The notes below the pieces were generated by a model. It was not told the origin of the DNA, ran no database searches, and was given only the letters and a program-made list of their open reading frames with translations. A stretch of 39,756 nt of DNA from Akkermansiaceae bacterium (GTDB taxonomy: Bacteria > Verrucomicrobiota > Verrucomicrobiia > Verrucomicrobiales > Akkermansiaceae), in NCBI GenBank assembly GCA_903888515.1, contig CAISTY010000024.1, positions 1-39,756 of the forward strand, in the 5' to 3' direction. Within the stretch, counting starts at the first letter, position 1; each line of letters opens with the position of its first letter. A program made the position numbers and the translations under genes. This document shows positions 1 through 7,697 of this stretch, piece by piece.

Positions 1-139
1 CCTGCGCGAATGTCTGCCGGAATTTATCGCAGGTTTCCGCAAAACCAATCCGTTGGCGAAAATCATTTCAGAAAACCTCGATGTTGACAGGGCCGAAGGT
101 TGGCGCCTAGCCTCGTGAGGGGAATTCCCCACTGTTGAG
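1..139 (+). repeat. Long direct repeat, copy 1
   Basis: This segment recurs almost unchanged at 1307-1444, with a few substitutions and one deleted T. It includes the last 38 codons of an upstream gene, its stop, and a GGGGAATTCCCC palindrome just after the stop. The second copy is frameshifted by the deleted base, so copy 1 keeps the better reading frame. The two copies enclose 1.17 kb of unrelated AT-rich material. The simplest reading is a duplication of a gene 3' end that accompanied insertion of a cassette. The left limit is unknown because the window starts inside the repeat. Confidence 0.9.
2..118 (+). CDS. C-terminal 38 residues of an unrecognised protein (partial, enters from the left)
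   Basis: An open frame runs in from the window edge (LRECLPEFIAGF...) and ends at TGA 116-118. It has good codon use for this genome, and the same peptide is recognisable, frameshifted, in the second repeat copy. There, slightly more of the upstream sequence is preserved (TSEQVGALA before LREC). I do not recognise the family from so short a tail. A GGGGAATTCCCC palindrome directly follows the stop and could act as a weak terminator, although no T-run follows it. Confidence 0.55.
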   Translation: MRECLPEFIAGFRKTNPLAKIISENLDVDRAEGWRLAS

Positions 140-214
140 GATTAAACATTGATGCCAAAAATATACTAGGTACATTATTACAAAAGTTTAGAAGATACGT
201 AGAATTCCAGTGCG

Positions 215-763
215 ATGCATGCAAATAAATCAATTTTAATTTTGGCTGTTACTGTCGTTGGTATTTCGCATGCGGATGAAGATAGGGAACCTGGTTTTTT
301 GTCAATTGAGCGAGTCAATCAAATGCTTCAAAAGAAATCAGAAAGTCTTGAAGACGTATTTGGTCAAAACATTGGTTCGATGCAGATAGCAAGTAGTGTC
401 AAGGCGGTCATGCTCGGAGAAATAGATGACCCAGGTGTTGAGAGATACCGTGATTTTCCTCTGAAGGGAAAATTTTTAGATGTCGATCCGCAGGTGGCAA
501 AGCTGTTTTACAAGGAAAGCAATGTAAGCTTGGGTGCTGTGGGGAGCGCTAAACCTAAATTTGCTTTGATCTACCAAAGCGAACTGGCTGAAAAGAAGGT
601 TGTGATCCTCATTGCGCCACCCGAAACGAAAGATTGTAAGATTTGGACCTTTAGGGAGTGCGTGACACAAAAGAGCGCTTTATTTGGGCCTGAGGTTGTT
701 CCATTATTATGTGAAATATGGGAGACTTTGAAGGGTGAGCAAAAAAAGAACGAGAAAAAGTGA
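215..763 (+). CDS. Hypothetical secreted protein, 182 aa
   Basis: The protein begins with a typical Sec signal peptide (residues 1-20, ILILAVTVVGISHA then D). The mature part is hydrophilic, with a Lys-rich C-terminus and three cysteines in its second half. I recognise no family. The gene is clearly more AT-rich than the core genes of the window and lies between two copies of a 139-bp direct repeat, next to a transposase stub and a MORN-like remnant. This setting, and the size with a signal peptide, resemble the candidate immunity proteins found after the RHS tips at 12553-13266 and 17215-17535, but no toxin partner is visible here. The ATG at 215 has no strong Shine-Dalgarno sequence. Confidence 0.6.
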   Translation: MHANKSILILAVTVVGISHADEDREPGFLSIERVNQMLQKKSESLEDVFGQNIGSMQIASSVKAVMLGEIDDPGVERYRDFPLKGKFLDVDPQVAKLFYKESNVSLGAVGSAKPKFALIYQSELAEKKVVILIAPPETKDCKIWTFRECVTQKSALFGPEVVPLLCEIWETLKGEQKKNEKK

Positions 764-830
764 ACTCTGAATTGAGTCATCATCATTCAACGGTGTCCAA
801 CTTTGGGGCCATGAGATGGAATAGATTTTG

Positions 831-879
831 TCTGGGGTCAGTGTCTGGGGTCAGGAGTCCGCGCATAAATGGGGGTCAG
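831..879 (+). repeat. TGGGGTCAG-type repeats associated with a RAYT remnant
   Basis: TCTGGGGTCAG occurs at 831-841 and again at 844-854, GGGGGTCAG at 871-879, and TGGGGTCAG once more at 1011-1019, where it cuts off the RAYT stub. Repeats of this kind commonly border REP-associated tyrosine transposase genes. Their clustering around the stub suggests the debris of a RAYT/REP insertion. Confidence 0.6.
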
Positions 880-950
880 TAAATGGGGAACCAGTCCTCG
901 CGGATTCACATGCTGCTTGCATTGTTACGGGTTATGGAATACGCAAGGGC

Positions 951-1022
951 ATGGCAAGACCTACAAGATTTCAATATCCCGGGGCGGTTTACCACGTGAT
1001 GGCACGTGCTTGGGGTCAGTAG
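951..1022 (+). pseudogene. N-terminal stub of a REP-associated tyrosine transposase (RAYT)
   Basis: The 23-residue frame starts MARPTRFQYPGAVYHVMARA, the standard N-terminus of RAYT/Y1 transposases (the usual form is MARPLRI.YPGA.YHV..RG). It is cut short by a TGGGGTCAG repeat and a TAG stop. AAGGG precedes the ATG. The catalytic HUH motif and tyrosine are missing, so it cannot be active. It marks the site of an old insertion. Compare the much more complete RAYT-like domain fused to IspG at 38741-39400, which belongs to a different subfamily. Confidence 0.75.
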
Positions 1023-1033
1023 TATTAGATTGA

Positions 1034-1249
1034 ATCAAGAGTTATTTTTACTATGAAGGCTACAAGGAAGGCAGTGAGACCTACTGGAATGAGGATGGGA
1101 ACACTACAGTGCGGATTTCATGGTCTCATGGTGAACCCGTGCATGTCGAAATATACTCAGATGGTAACGTTATTGAACGACTAAGTGGCAAGGAGGCAAA
1201 GGACCGAGTAGATAGAGAGTTGATGTCTGGCGGCGTCTGCTCACCGTGA
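1034..1249 (+). pseudogene. Remnant of a MORN/YwqK-like repeat protein
   Basis: An open frame without a start codon runs from just after TGA 1031-1033 to TGA 1247-1249. Its first part (YYEGYKEGSETYWNEDGN) has the aromatic/Gly spacing of MORN and YwqK-type repeats. YwqK-like proteins often sit beside polymorphic toxins as immunity or antitoxin proteins. The 5' end is missing, so I treat it as a fragment of about 70 codons. It ends shortly before the second copy of the 139-bp repeat. Confidence 0.5.
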
Positions 1250-1306
1250 GCGCTGAGGATTGCTGGGGAATGCCCCATTTACGTCAGAACAGGTTGGGGC
1301 GCTCGC

Positions 1307-1444
1307 CCTGCGCGAATGTCTGCCGGAATTTATCGCAGGTTTCCGCAAAACCAATTCGTTGGCGAAAACATTTCAGAAAACCTCGATGTTGACAGGGCCG
1401 AAGGTTGGCGCCTAGTCTCGTGAGGGGAACTCCCCACTGTTGAG
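1307..1444 (+). repeat. Long direct repeat, copy 2
   Basis: Near-identical to positions 1-139, with a one-base deletion in the stretch GCGAAAA(T)CATTTC that shifts the frame of the encoded C-terminal peptide, plus a few substitutions. An extra 27 bases upstream (from about 1280) still encode the same ancestral gene in frame (TSEQVGALA). The repeat ends 16 bases before the chosen start of the next gene. Confidence 0.9.
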
Positions 1445-1460
1445 TACAATCAATAACCCT

Positions 1461-4400
1461 ATGAACACACCCCCAACCTTACTCGCAACATTCCTGTTCG
1501 TCTTGGCGGCTGGCACCACACTCAGCGCTGCCGACTACGACTTCTTTGAGGGTGCAAGATACCCTGGTCCTATCAAGAAACCCGGCGTGGACCTGTACAA
1601 TGTCAAGCTTGCCGGCGCGGACGATCCGAAGGCTTACGAGCGGCGCGAGGTCATCTGGTGGCCGCGCAAGGGCGTGGACATCATCGACGTGAAAGCGGGC
1701 ATGCCGCTGCGGACGTGGACCCGTCGCGACGGGGAGCCGCCGCGCGGATTCAAGGCCCATCTGATAGGTTTTCGGGGCATCGGGAACAAGAACGGGAACC
1801 CGTACGGTGGCCCGAAGTACTATTGTCCGGCAGTGGTCCTGCGGCTGGAGGACGGCCGCAAGCGATGCTTCACGCGGGATTCGCTCGTCGAGGAGGACGA
1901 GAAGTACATTCTCGACCTGTACCTGAAAGAAATGGATCGGATACGGGCCACGTTGACCAACGAGAAGTACGAGCTGAGACCCGGCACGGATACGCAGTGG
2001 CCGGACAACGCCAAGCCCGGCGAGCCCGGCACAATGCGTGTTGAGAGTGCGCACTTTGTGTGGGTTTCCGGCTCGCAGCAGGCGCCAAGCGAGCAGCACA
2101 GCCCGTGGGTCAACCACGCCGAGCCGGAGAAAGCCCGTCTTTTCCGCGAAGGCGCCGTGACTTTTGCCGAGGACATGTGGGCCTATCAGGAATACGCCGG
2201 TGTGTTGATGCCATACTGGGACCGTCCGGAGCGGCACAAGTACGAGATCACCGTGGTGGGCACCTACCGGGACGGCTCCAAGTGGCTGCCGGGTTACGCT
2301 GGCGGCGGCTACGGCGGCTGCGGAATCAAACATTCCGGCGGCGGCCCCTGGAGCGGGCTGCTGATGCATGAGTGGGGCCACGGCATGATCAATCAGGGCG
2401 GCCTCCACGGCGAAATCCTGTCCGACTCCTGCGCGGTGATCGACGACCCGGCGGGGATGAGGCACCGCAACAACATCGCCCGGCCGTGGCGATGCTGCAT
2501 ACACGGCGCGTATGAGACATGCCTGCTCTTCGCGATCACGGGACAGGATCCGAACTGGGGTTATGCCATGGCCGTCACCTTGCCCGCCAGAAACGATGAG
2601 TCGATTTTCCAAAGGCTGGCGCGGCTGGGTGAGCAGCGCGCACTGTTCCCTAACGGCATCCGCGGAGCCGGCGACGTGGTGGGCGACTTCAGCGCCCGTC
2701 TGGCGGAGTTCGACTGTGAACTGCAGGCGGACCTCCGGCGGGCGTACACTTCCGTGAAGCGCAATGACCTGGAAGCGGTCGATCGCAAAGGCGGCTGGTA
2801 CCGCATCCCGTGGGCGGAATCGCCCGAACCATTCGGCTCTAACATTATCCGCCTGGTTCCCGAAGCAGGAGCCGGCAAGATCGTCGTGGACTTCCGCGGT
2901 TTCCACGACCCGGACACGTTCGGTGACTGGCGCGCCTGCATTGTGGCCGTGGACAAAGCCGACAAGTGCCGCTACAGCCCGTTGTGGAATAAGGGAGTCA
3001 TGGAGATGGAAGTACGGCCGGACGATACCCGGTTCTGGCTGACAGTTGCGGCCACGCCTACCGCATTGCCCGCCAACTGGTCCTTGTACGTCGGGCGTCA
3101 CGCTTATCGGTATCCCTATGAGGTGAAACTATCCGGGTGTCGTCCCGGCACGCCACTCAACCTGCCGGCTGTGGCGGGCAAGCGGCATCCGAACGGCGGT
3201 GGCATGGTGGTTTCTTCCGCCGAGGTGGCGCCGACCGCCTATGTCGGGCCCGACGCCGTGGTTTTCGACGGAGCCAAGGTGCTGGATCATGCGGTGATCG
3301 AGGATTTTGCGGTTGTTAGGGGGGGGGTCACGGTGGCGGGCCATGCCAAGGTCGGGGGCCAGGCGGAAGTGTCCGGCAACGTTGTGATCGATGGCTATAC
3401 GCGCGTCCTGCACCCGGTCAGCGTCAAGGACCAGAAGGATGCGCCCCATGAGGTTCCGCTGCGTCCGGAGCAGCAGAAAGACGACCCGCGGAAGCTCTGG
3501 GCCAACTATGCGATGGACCGGGAGGAAACCGAATTACTGGAAGACTGGTTCCGGTATAAGTCATTTCCTCAGGGTGTGTTCTTCGTGCTGAACCTCAACG
3601 GCCATCTCTACGGGCGGCCTGCTTTTGTCGTTGATGGCGACCATCGGGGTTTTCGTTTTGACGGCAAGACACAGTATGCCGAGGCTGCGCCGCACCTGGC
3701 CGATCTGGGTGAAATCACCGTGGACATCGGACTGAAATGGGAAGGCGGCGCAAACCAGGCGGTCTTCGATTTCGGCACGTCCGCGGACAACCGCATGGTC
3801 CTCATTCCTGCCGGTGCCTCAGGCAAGTTGGAACTGGCAATTGCCCGCGAAGGAAAGATCGAGCGGATCATCGCCGACACCGCGCTGCCCAAGGACAAAT
3901 GGGCGCAATGCCGGGTCGAGATCGACGGCAAGAAGATCGCGCTGTGGATAGACGGTCGCAAGGCGGCGGAGAAAGCATCGGGCTTCCGTCCTGCGGATGT
4001 ATATCTGCCGGGTGCGGAGAAACGCAACTTCATCGCAGCGGCCAGGGACGGAGCCGGGCATTTCAAAGGTTGCCTCGACCATTTGCGGGTGCATTACAAG
4101 GTGTATGGGGATTTTTCCAAGGAGCCTGTCCCCAGACGCCACGCGCCGCAGCGTATCAGCAAGGAGTTTATCGAGGACTACCGCAAGGAAATCGGCGGTG
4201 CCAAGGAACTCGAAGCCCTGGTAAACGCGAAACGGGAGCCGCTGGTCGCTTACTATCAGAAGACCAGGGGCGTGATGGATCAGCGGATCAGGGAAATCGA
4301 CGAGGGCTCCGAGGCGGTGGCCGAGGCGCGCCGGAAACTCCAGGAACTCGAGAAAAAGCTCGAACAGCAAAACAAAGAACAGAGCGCCAAGTCCGACAAG

Positions 4401-4787
4401 CCGTCTGAAACGATCAAGCAGCAGACTGCCGCACTGAGTCGACAGATTATCGAAGCGAAGATGGCGGTCGATGCGGCCATCCAGGAAAACGGTGCACGGC
4501 ACAGCCCGGAGCGCAGTTGGTTGGGCAATTACAGCCGGGCGGCCTTCAGCGGCCACTACAACTATCCTTATCATAGGTATATTCAAAAATGGGCCAGTCT
4601 TCAGGTCGGAGGCGGCGAGGAACCGCAGGAAGACCTGAACTCGCTCGAGGAGGTGTACACAGCCCAGGACGCGGCCAAATGGTACACGAAATGTGACTGG
4701 GAGTGGCTCATGCCATGGGAACAGGATCACTCGATTGACAAATTGCCACTGGTGAAGAAGTGGCTGGAAAGGGCGCGGGGAAAATAA
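1461..4787 (+). CDS. Large secreted multidomain protein: HExxH zincin-like region, LbH repeats, LamG-like domain, coiled coil (1108 aa)
   Basis: A signal peptide (residues 1-24, ending TLSA-AD) directs export. In the N-terminal half, LMHEWGHGM (residues 301-309) is a textbook HExxH zinc site, with a possible third ligand, Glu318, in GGLHGE. The surroundings resemble the DUF6055/Svx-like secreted proteins of environmental bacteria. Around residues 585-650 short hydrophobic hexapeptide-like repeats (AYVGPDAVVFDGAKV...) suggest a left-handed beta-helix. Residues about 730-880 read as a LamG/concanavalin domain (FRFDGKTQYAEAAP...KWAQCRVEIDGKKIALWIDG). A Lys/Glu/Gln coiled coil follows at about 950-1015. 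I chose ATG 1461 rather than the in-frame TTG at 1440, because TTG 1440 lies in the duplicated repeat and 1461 begins a clean signal peptide. A G9 tract lies at 3319-3327. The substrate is unknown; the neighbouring SUMF1-domain protein is also exported. Confidence 0.8.
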   Translation: MNTPPTLLATFLFVLAAGTTLSAADYDFFEGARYPGPIKKPGVDLYNVKLAGADDPKAYERREVIWWPRKGVDIIDVKAGMPLRTWTRRDGEPPRGFKAHLIGFRGIGNKNGNPYGGPKYYCPAVVLRLEDGRKRCFTRDSLVEEDEKYILDLYLKEMDRIRATLTNEKYELRPGTDTQWPDNAKPGEPGTMRVESAHFVWVSGSQQAPSEQHSPWVNHAEPEKARLFREGAVTFAEDMWAYQEYAGVLMPYWDRPERHKYEITVVGTYRDGSKWLPGYAGGGYGGCGIKHSGGGPWSGLLMHEWGHGMINQGGLHGEILSDSCAVIDDPAGMRHRNNIARPWRCCIHGAYETCLLFAITGQDPNWGYAMAVTLPARNDESIFQRLARLGEQRALFPNGIRGAGDVVGDFSARLAEFDCELQADLRRAYTSVKRNDLEAVDRKGGWYRIPWAESPEPFGSNIIRLVPEAGAGKIVVDFRGFHDPDTFGDWRACIVAVDKADKCRYSPLWNKGVMEMEVRPDDTRFWLTVAATPTALPANWSLYVGRHAYRYPYEVKLSGCRPGTPLNLPAVAGKRHPNGGGMVVSSAEVAPTAYVGPDAVVFDGAKVLDHAVIEDFAVVRGGVTVAGHAKVGGQAEVSGNVVIDGYTRVLHPVSVKDQKDAPHEVPLRPEQQKDDPRKLWANYAMDREETELLEDWFRYKSFPQGVFFVLNLNGHLYGRPAFVVDGDHRGFRFDGKTQYAEAAPHLADLGEITVDIGLKWEGGANQAVFDFGTSADNRMVLIPAGASGKLELAIAREGKIERIIADTALPKDKWAQCRVEIDGKKIALWIDGRKAAEKASGFRPADVYLPGAEKRNFIAAARDGAGHFKGCLDHLRVHYKVYGDFSKEPVPRRHAPQRISKEFIEDYRKEIGGAKELEALVNAKREPLVAYYQKTRGVMDQRIREIDEGSEAVAEARRKLQELEKKLEQQNKEQSAKSDKPSETIKQQTAALSRQIIEAKMAVDAAIQENGARHSPERSWLGNYSRAAFSGHYNYPYHRYIQKWASLQVGGGEEPQEDLNSLEEVYTAQDAAKWYTKCDWEWLMPWEQDHSIDKLPLVKKWLERARGK

Positions 4788-4828
4788 TCAGTAACCAGTA
4801 ACCAGTAATCAGTAATTAGCAATTAGTA

Positions 4829-4848
4829 ATCGGTCTGATCAGACCGAT
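4829..4848. promoter_or_regulatory. Perfect 20-bp palindrome in the 4.8-kb intergenic space
   Basis: ATCGGTCTGATCAGACCGAT reads identically on both strands and lies 23 bases before the ATG of the SUMF1-domain gene, where a dimeric repressor could bind. It is preceded by imperfect direct repeats of CAGTAAC/CAGTAAT (about 4789-4829). No T-run follows, so a rho-independent terminator is unlikely. It may instead be a repeat-derived sequence. Confidence 0.45.
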
Positions 4849-4871
4849 CTATCAAGGACGAGAGGAACGCC

Positions 4872-5780
4872 ATGAATATACACACAGTTATGATTGCAGC
4901 ATATGTGCTGCTTGCGGCACACACAGCACTCGCGGCGGACGACGTCGCCGCGCTGAAACAACTCAAGGCGGCGGACTGGACGGTGCCGGGCATAGGGATG
5001 AAGATGAAACTCGTGCCAGCCGGCACCTTTACCATGGGCAGTCCCAAGGAGGAAGCGGACCGGCGCGAGGATGAAGCGCGGCATGTGGTGACTCTAACCA
5101 GACCATTCTACGTCGGCGTTTACGAAGTCAGACAGAAAGAATACTACGATATCATGCTGCCCGACTTCGACCACGCAAGTTGGCAGTACTGGCGGGGGCC
5201 CCTGCATGTCGGTGCCGCATACAACTACAGGGATTGGCAGAACGGTGAAGGCGGCAAGCTGAGGCCGGACTACCCGATGGAGTGCGTGACATGGCACAAG
5301 GCGGTCGAGTTTTGCAAGAAGATCACTGCTCAGGAAGAAAAGGCCGGCCGCCTGCCTCAAGGTTACGTCTATCGCCTGCCCACGGAAGCCGAATGGGAAT
5401 ACGCCTGCCGGGCTGGTTCCAAGGGGCTCTATAACGTGGAGGGTGACCTCAAGAACAAGGATTATGTGAAGACCTTCGCCCATGCGGATGAAGCCGAGGC
5501 TTCCGCTGTCGGCAAGAAGAAACCCAATGCCTGGGGCCTGTATGACATGCACGGCAACGTGTATGAATGGTGCTTGGATTGGTACGGCCCCTATCAGAGC
5601 GGTCCAGTCACAGACCCGGCCGGCCCGGACGATGGCAAGAAGAAGGTGGGGCGTGGCGGATGCTGGTCCGGCGAAACGGGGCCATTCCTTCGTTCCGCCA
5701 GTCGCTACCAGTTCGATCCCGAAGTGAACTTCTATGCGATCCTGGGCTTCCGTGTCGTGCTGGCCTCCGCCCGGCACTAA
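4872..5780 (+). CDS. Exported SUMF1/FGE-sulfatase-domain protein (302 aa)
   Basis: A signal peptide (residues 1-21, ending ALA-AD) is followed by a complete SUMF1 domain: FTMGSP near residue 55, YEVRQKEYYDIM, CVTWHKAVEFCKK, RLPTEAEWEYACRAG, GLYDMHGNVYEWCLDW and a final GRGGCW...RSASR...GFRVVL. Formylglycine-generating enzymes use a C-terminal cysteine pair. Only the Cys in GGCW is visible here and the second is absent, so sulfatase activation is doubtful; many exported proteins of this fold are non-catalytic or bind ligands. The start is supported by GAGAGGA about six bases upstream. It lies 84 bp after the HExxH/LamG gene in the same direction and may be co-transcribed with it, unless the 4829-4848 palindrome marks a separate promoter. 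Confidence 0.85.
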   Translation: MNIHTVMIAAYVLLAAHTALAADDVAALKQLKAADWTVPGIGMKMKLVPAGTFTMGSPKEEADRREDEARHVVTLTRPFYVGVYEVRQKEYYDIMLPDFDHASWQYWRGPLHVGAAYNYRDWQNGEGGKLRPDYPMECVTWHKAVEFCKKITAQEEKAGRLPQGYVYRLPTEAEWEYACRAGSKGLYNVEGDLKNKDYVKTFAHADEAEASAVGKKKPNAWGLYDMHGNVYEWCLDWYGPYQSGPVTDPAGPDDGKKKVGRGGCWSGETGPFLRSASRYQFDPEVNFYAILGFRVVLASARH

Positions 5781-5989
5781 TGTGCGATACGCGGGTGCGC
5801 ACATTGCCCGAGTCCTCGATCCGTATCGGGGCCAAAGCAAAGGATCTCGGTGATTGCATTTGGCACGGAACCCATGAGCACAAGAACCCCATATCAGGAG
5901 AAATCATTCTGCGGATCGTTCAAATTGTTTTTTTCGTGGTAGCCAGCCATTGAAATCCGGGTATGTTTTCCAACATCCCATCCACCATC

Positions 5990-6496
5990 ATGAAGAAATC
6001 CACCCTCACTCCCAAAGTATTCGCCGAATTGAACCGCCAACTCAACCACGAGTTGAGCGCCGCACACGCCTACCAAGCGCTGTCGATCTGGTGTGCCGCC
6101 CGCAACTTCACCGGCTTCGCATCGTTCTTTGCCACCCAGGCGGGTGAGGAACGCGAGCATGCCGCCAAGATGATCGAGCACCTGCTGGATCGCGGTGCCA
6201 CACCGGCACTTGACGCGCTGCCCGCGCCGCAAGGTGCTCACGCGTCGCTGCTCGACATCGCGCTGCATGCGCAGGCCATGGAAGTGGCCAATACCCGCGG
6301 CATTCATGCCGTTTACGAAGCGGCGCTCGCGGCCAAGGATTATCCCATCCAGGTTTTGATGCACTGGTTCATCAACGAACAAGTCGAGGAGGAGGCGTGG
6401 TGTGCCGCAATGGTCGACCGCGTGAAGAGCGCCTCCTGCGCCGGCAGCCTCGCCGATCTCGACCGCCACATCGTGCGCCTCCTCGCCGGCGACTAG
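5990..6496 (+). CDS. Ferritin-like iron storage protein
   Basis: The product is a four-helix ferritin of about 168 residues. It has the ferroxidase glutamate in NHELSAAHAY, the paired Glu/His motif EEREHAAKM, and the later glutamates in NEQVEEE, the standard order for bacterial FtnA. It would oxidise Fe(II) and store the mineral in a 24-mer cytoplasmic shell. An ATG at 5963 is in frame but would add nine residues (MFSNIPSTI) with no counterpart in the family, so I prefer ATG 5990 (MKKSTLTPKVFAELN). Neither start has a clear Shine-Dalgarno sequence. The 180 bp upstream shows no gene and no Fur box I can defend. Confidence 0.9.
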   Translation: MKKSTLTPKVFAELNRQLNHELSAAHAYQALSIWCAARNFTGFASFFATQAGEEREHAAKMIEHLLDRGATPALDALPAPQGAHASLLDIALHAQAMEVANTRGIHAVYEAALAAKDYPIQVLMHWFINEQVEEEAWCAAMVDRVKSASCAGSLADLDRHIVRLLAGD

Positions 6497-6566
6497 CAGG
6501 AATCATCCACCACCTTGCCATGGCCGGTATCCGCTAGATCAACCTGCCGGCCAACCAAACCCCCTC

Positions 6567-7613
6567 ATGCGTCCGCGCCAGAACATGATCTTCCCTCGCA
6601 ATTACAAACCCCTTCACAGCGTCAAGGAAACCGAACACGCCATCAAGAACCTGAAGGACTTCGTCGAACTGAATCTCGCGACCGAACTGAATCTGAGCCG
6701 CGTTACGGCACCGCTTTTCGTTCAAGGCGGCACCGGCATCAACGATGATCTCAACGGCGTCGAGAGACCGGTGGCATTTCCCATCAAGGACATGCCCGGA
6801 GTGCGTGCGGAAATCGTCCAGTCGCTGGCCAAGTGGAAGCGCCTGGCGCTCGGTGACCTCGGCTTCAAGCCAGGGTATGGTCTCTACACCGACATGAACG
6901 CCCTCCGCCCGGATGAGACACTCGACAACACCCACTCGATTTATGTGGACCAGTGGGATTGGGAGCGCGTCATCACGCCCACTGAACGCAACATCGAGTT
7001 TCTCAAGAAAATCGTCTGCAAGCTATACTCGATCCTCAAACGCACCGAGCACTTCATCTACGAACGGTATGCGGACATCCGCCCGGAACTGCCGGAGGAA
7101 ATCACCTTCATCCACGCCGAGGAACTGCGTGCGAAATATCCCGAACTGACACCCAAACAGCGCGAACACCAACTCCTCCTCGAGTGTGGCGCCGCCTTCA
7201 TCATCGGCATCGGCGGCGATCTCGGCGATGGCACCATCCACGACGGCCGGGCACCGGACTACGATGACTGGTCCACCCCCACAGCGAAAGGGCGCCACGG
7301 ACTCAATGGCGACATCCTGGTCTGGAATCCGGTGTTGAAGATGGCGTTCGAGTTGTCCTCCATGGGAATCCGCGTGGACCGTAAAGCCCTGCTGCGACAA
7401 TTGAAAATCAGGGGTTGCGAGCAGCGGCGTGATCTGTTCTGGCACCACAAACTCCTCAACAACGCCATGCCATTGTCCATCGGCGGCGGTATCGGCCAAT
7501 CGCGGCTGTGCATGTATTTTCTCCGCAAAGCCCACGTCGGAGAAATCCAAACCAGCCTCTGGCCGGACGCCATGATCGCGGCGTGCCGGAAACACAACAT
7601 CGCGTTGTTGTAA
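6567..7613 (+). CDS. asnA: Aspartate--ammonia ligase (asparagine synthetase A)
   Basis: The protein aligns along its length with AsnA, the ammonia-dependent synthetase related to class II aminoacyl-tRNA synthetases. Visible signatures are LNLSRVTAPLFV, the early GTGINDDLNG, KWKRLALGDLGF, GLYTDMNALRPDE, the SIYVDQWDWE motif, GIGGDLGDG and the C-terminal SIGGGIGQSRLCMYFLRKAHVGE. It makes asparagine from aspartate, ammonia and ATP in the cytoplasm. Length is 348 aa from ATG 6567, or 342 aa from the in-frame ATG 6585 (MIFPRNYKPLH). The family usually has about 330, so 6585 is a fair alternative. It follows the ferritin by 70 bp in the same direction. Confidence 0.96.
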   Translation: MRPRQNMIFPRNYKPLHSVKETEHAIKNLKDFVELNLATELNLSRVTAPLFVQGGTGINDDLNGVERPVAFPIKDMPGVRAEIVQSLAKWKRLALGDLGFKPGYGLYTDMNALRPDETLDNTHSIYVDQWDWERVITPTERNIEFLKKIVCKLYSILKRTEHFIYERYADIRPELPEEITFIHAEELRAKYPELTPKQREHQLLLECGAAFIIGIGGDLGDGTIHDGRAPDYDDWSTPTAKGRHGLNGDILVWNPVLKMAFELSSMGIRVDRKALLRQLKIRGCEQRRDLFWHHKLLNNAMPLSIGGGIGQSRLCMYFLRKAHVGEIQTSLWPDAMIAACRKHNIALL

Positions 7614-7661
7614 CCGGAATATTTCCGATAAACCGCTGCCAAAAAGGGCGTACATGCTTTC

Positions 7662-7690
7662 CTAACACCAAATTCTAACACCAAATTCCA
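7662..7690 (+). repeat. Short tandem repeat CTAACACCAAATT before the GH127 gene
   Basis: CTAACACCAAATT occurs twice in direct succession (7662-7674 and 7675-7687 allowing for the joining base), followed by a partial third unit (CCAACACTCC). It lies in the 84-bp gap immediately before the ATG of the GH127 gene, in the leader region. The function is unknown. Confidence 0.5.
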
Positions 7691-7697
7691 ACACTCC

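Noticed and set aside
1479..3101. A 540-codon open frame on the minus strand opposite the first large secreted protein
   Set aside because: It is the antisense shadow of a high-GC gene: no domain, no signal, odd composition, and the plus-strand frame has a signal peptide and recognised motifs.
4872..5780. Annotation as an active formylglycine-generating enzyme
   Set aside because: The second cysteine of the catalytic pair is not present after GGCW, and no sulfatase gene is nearby.
5781..5803. Terminator after the SUMF1-domain gene (TGTGCG...CGCACA)
   Set aside because: The stem is only six base pairs with a long loop and no T-run follows.
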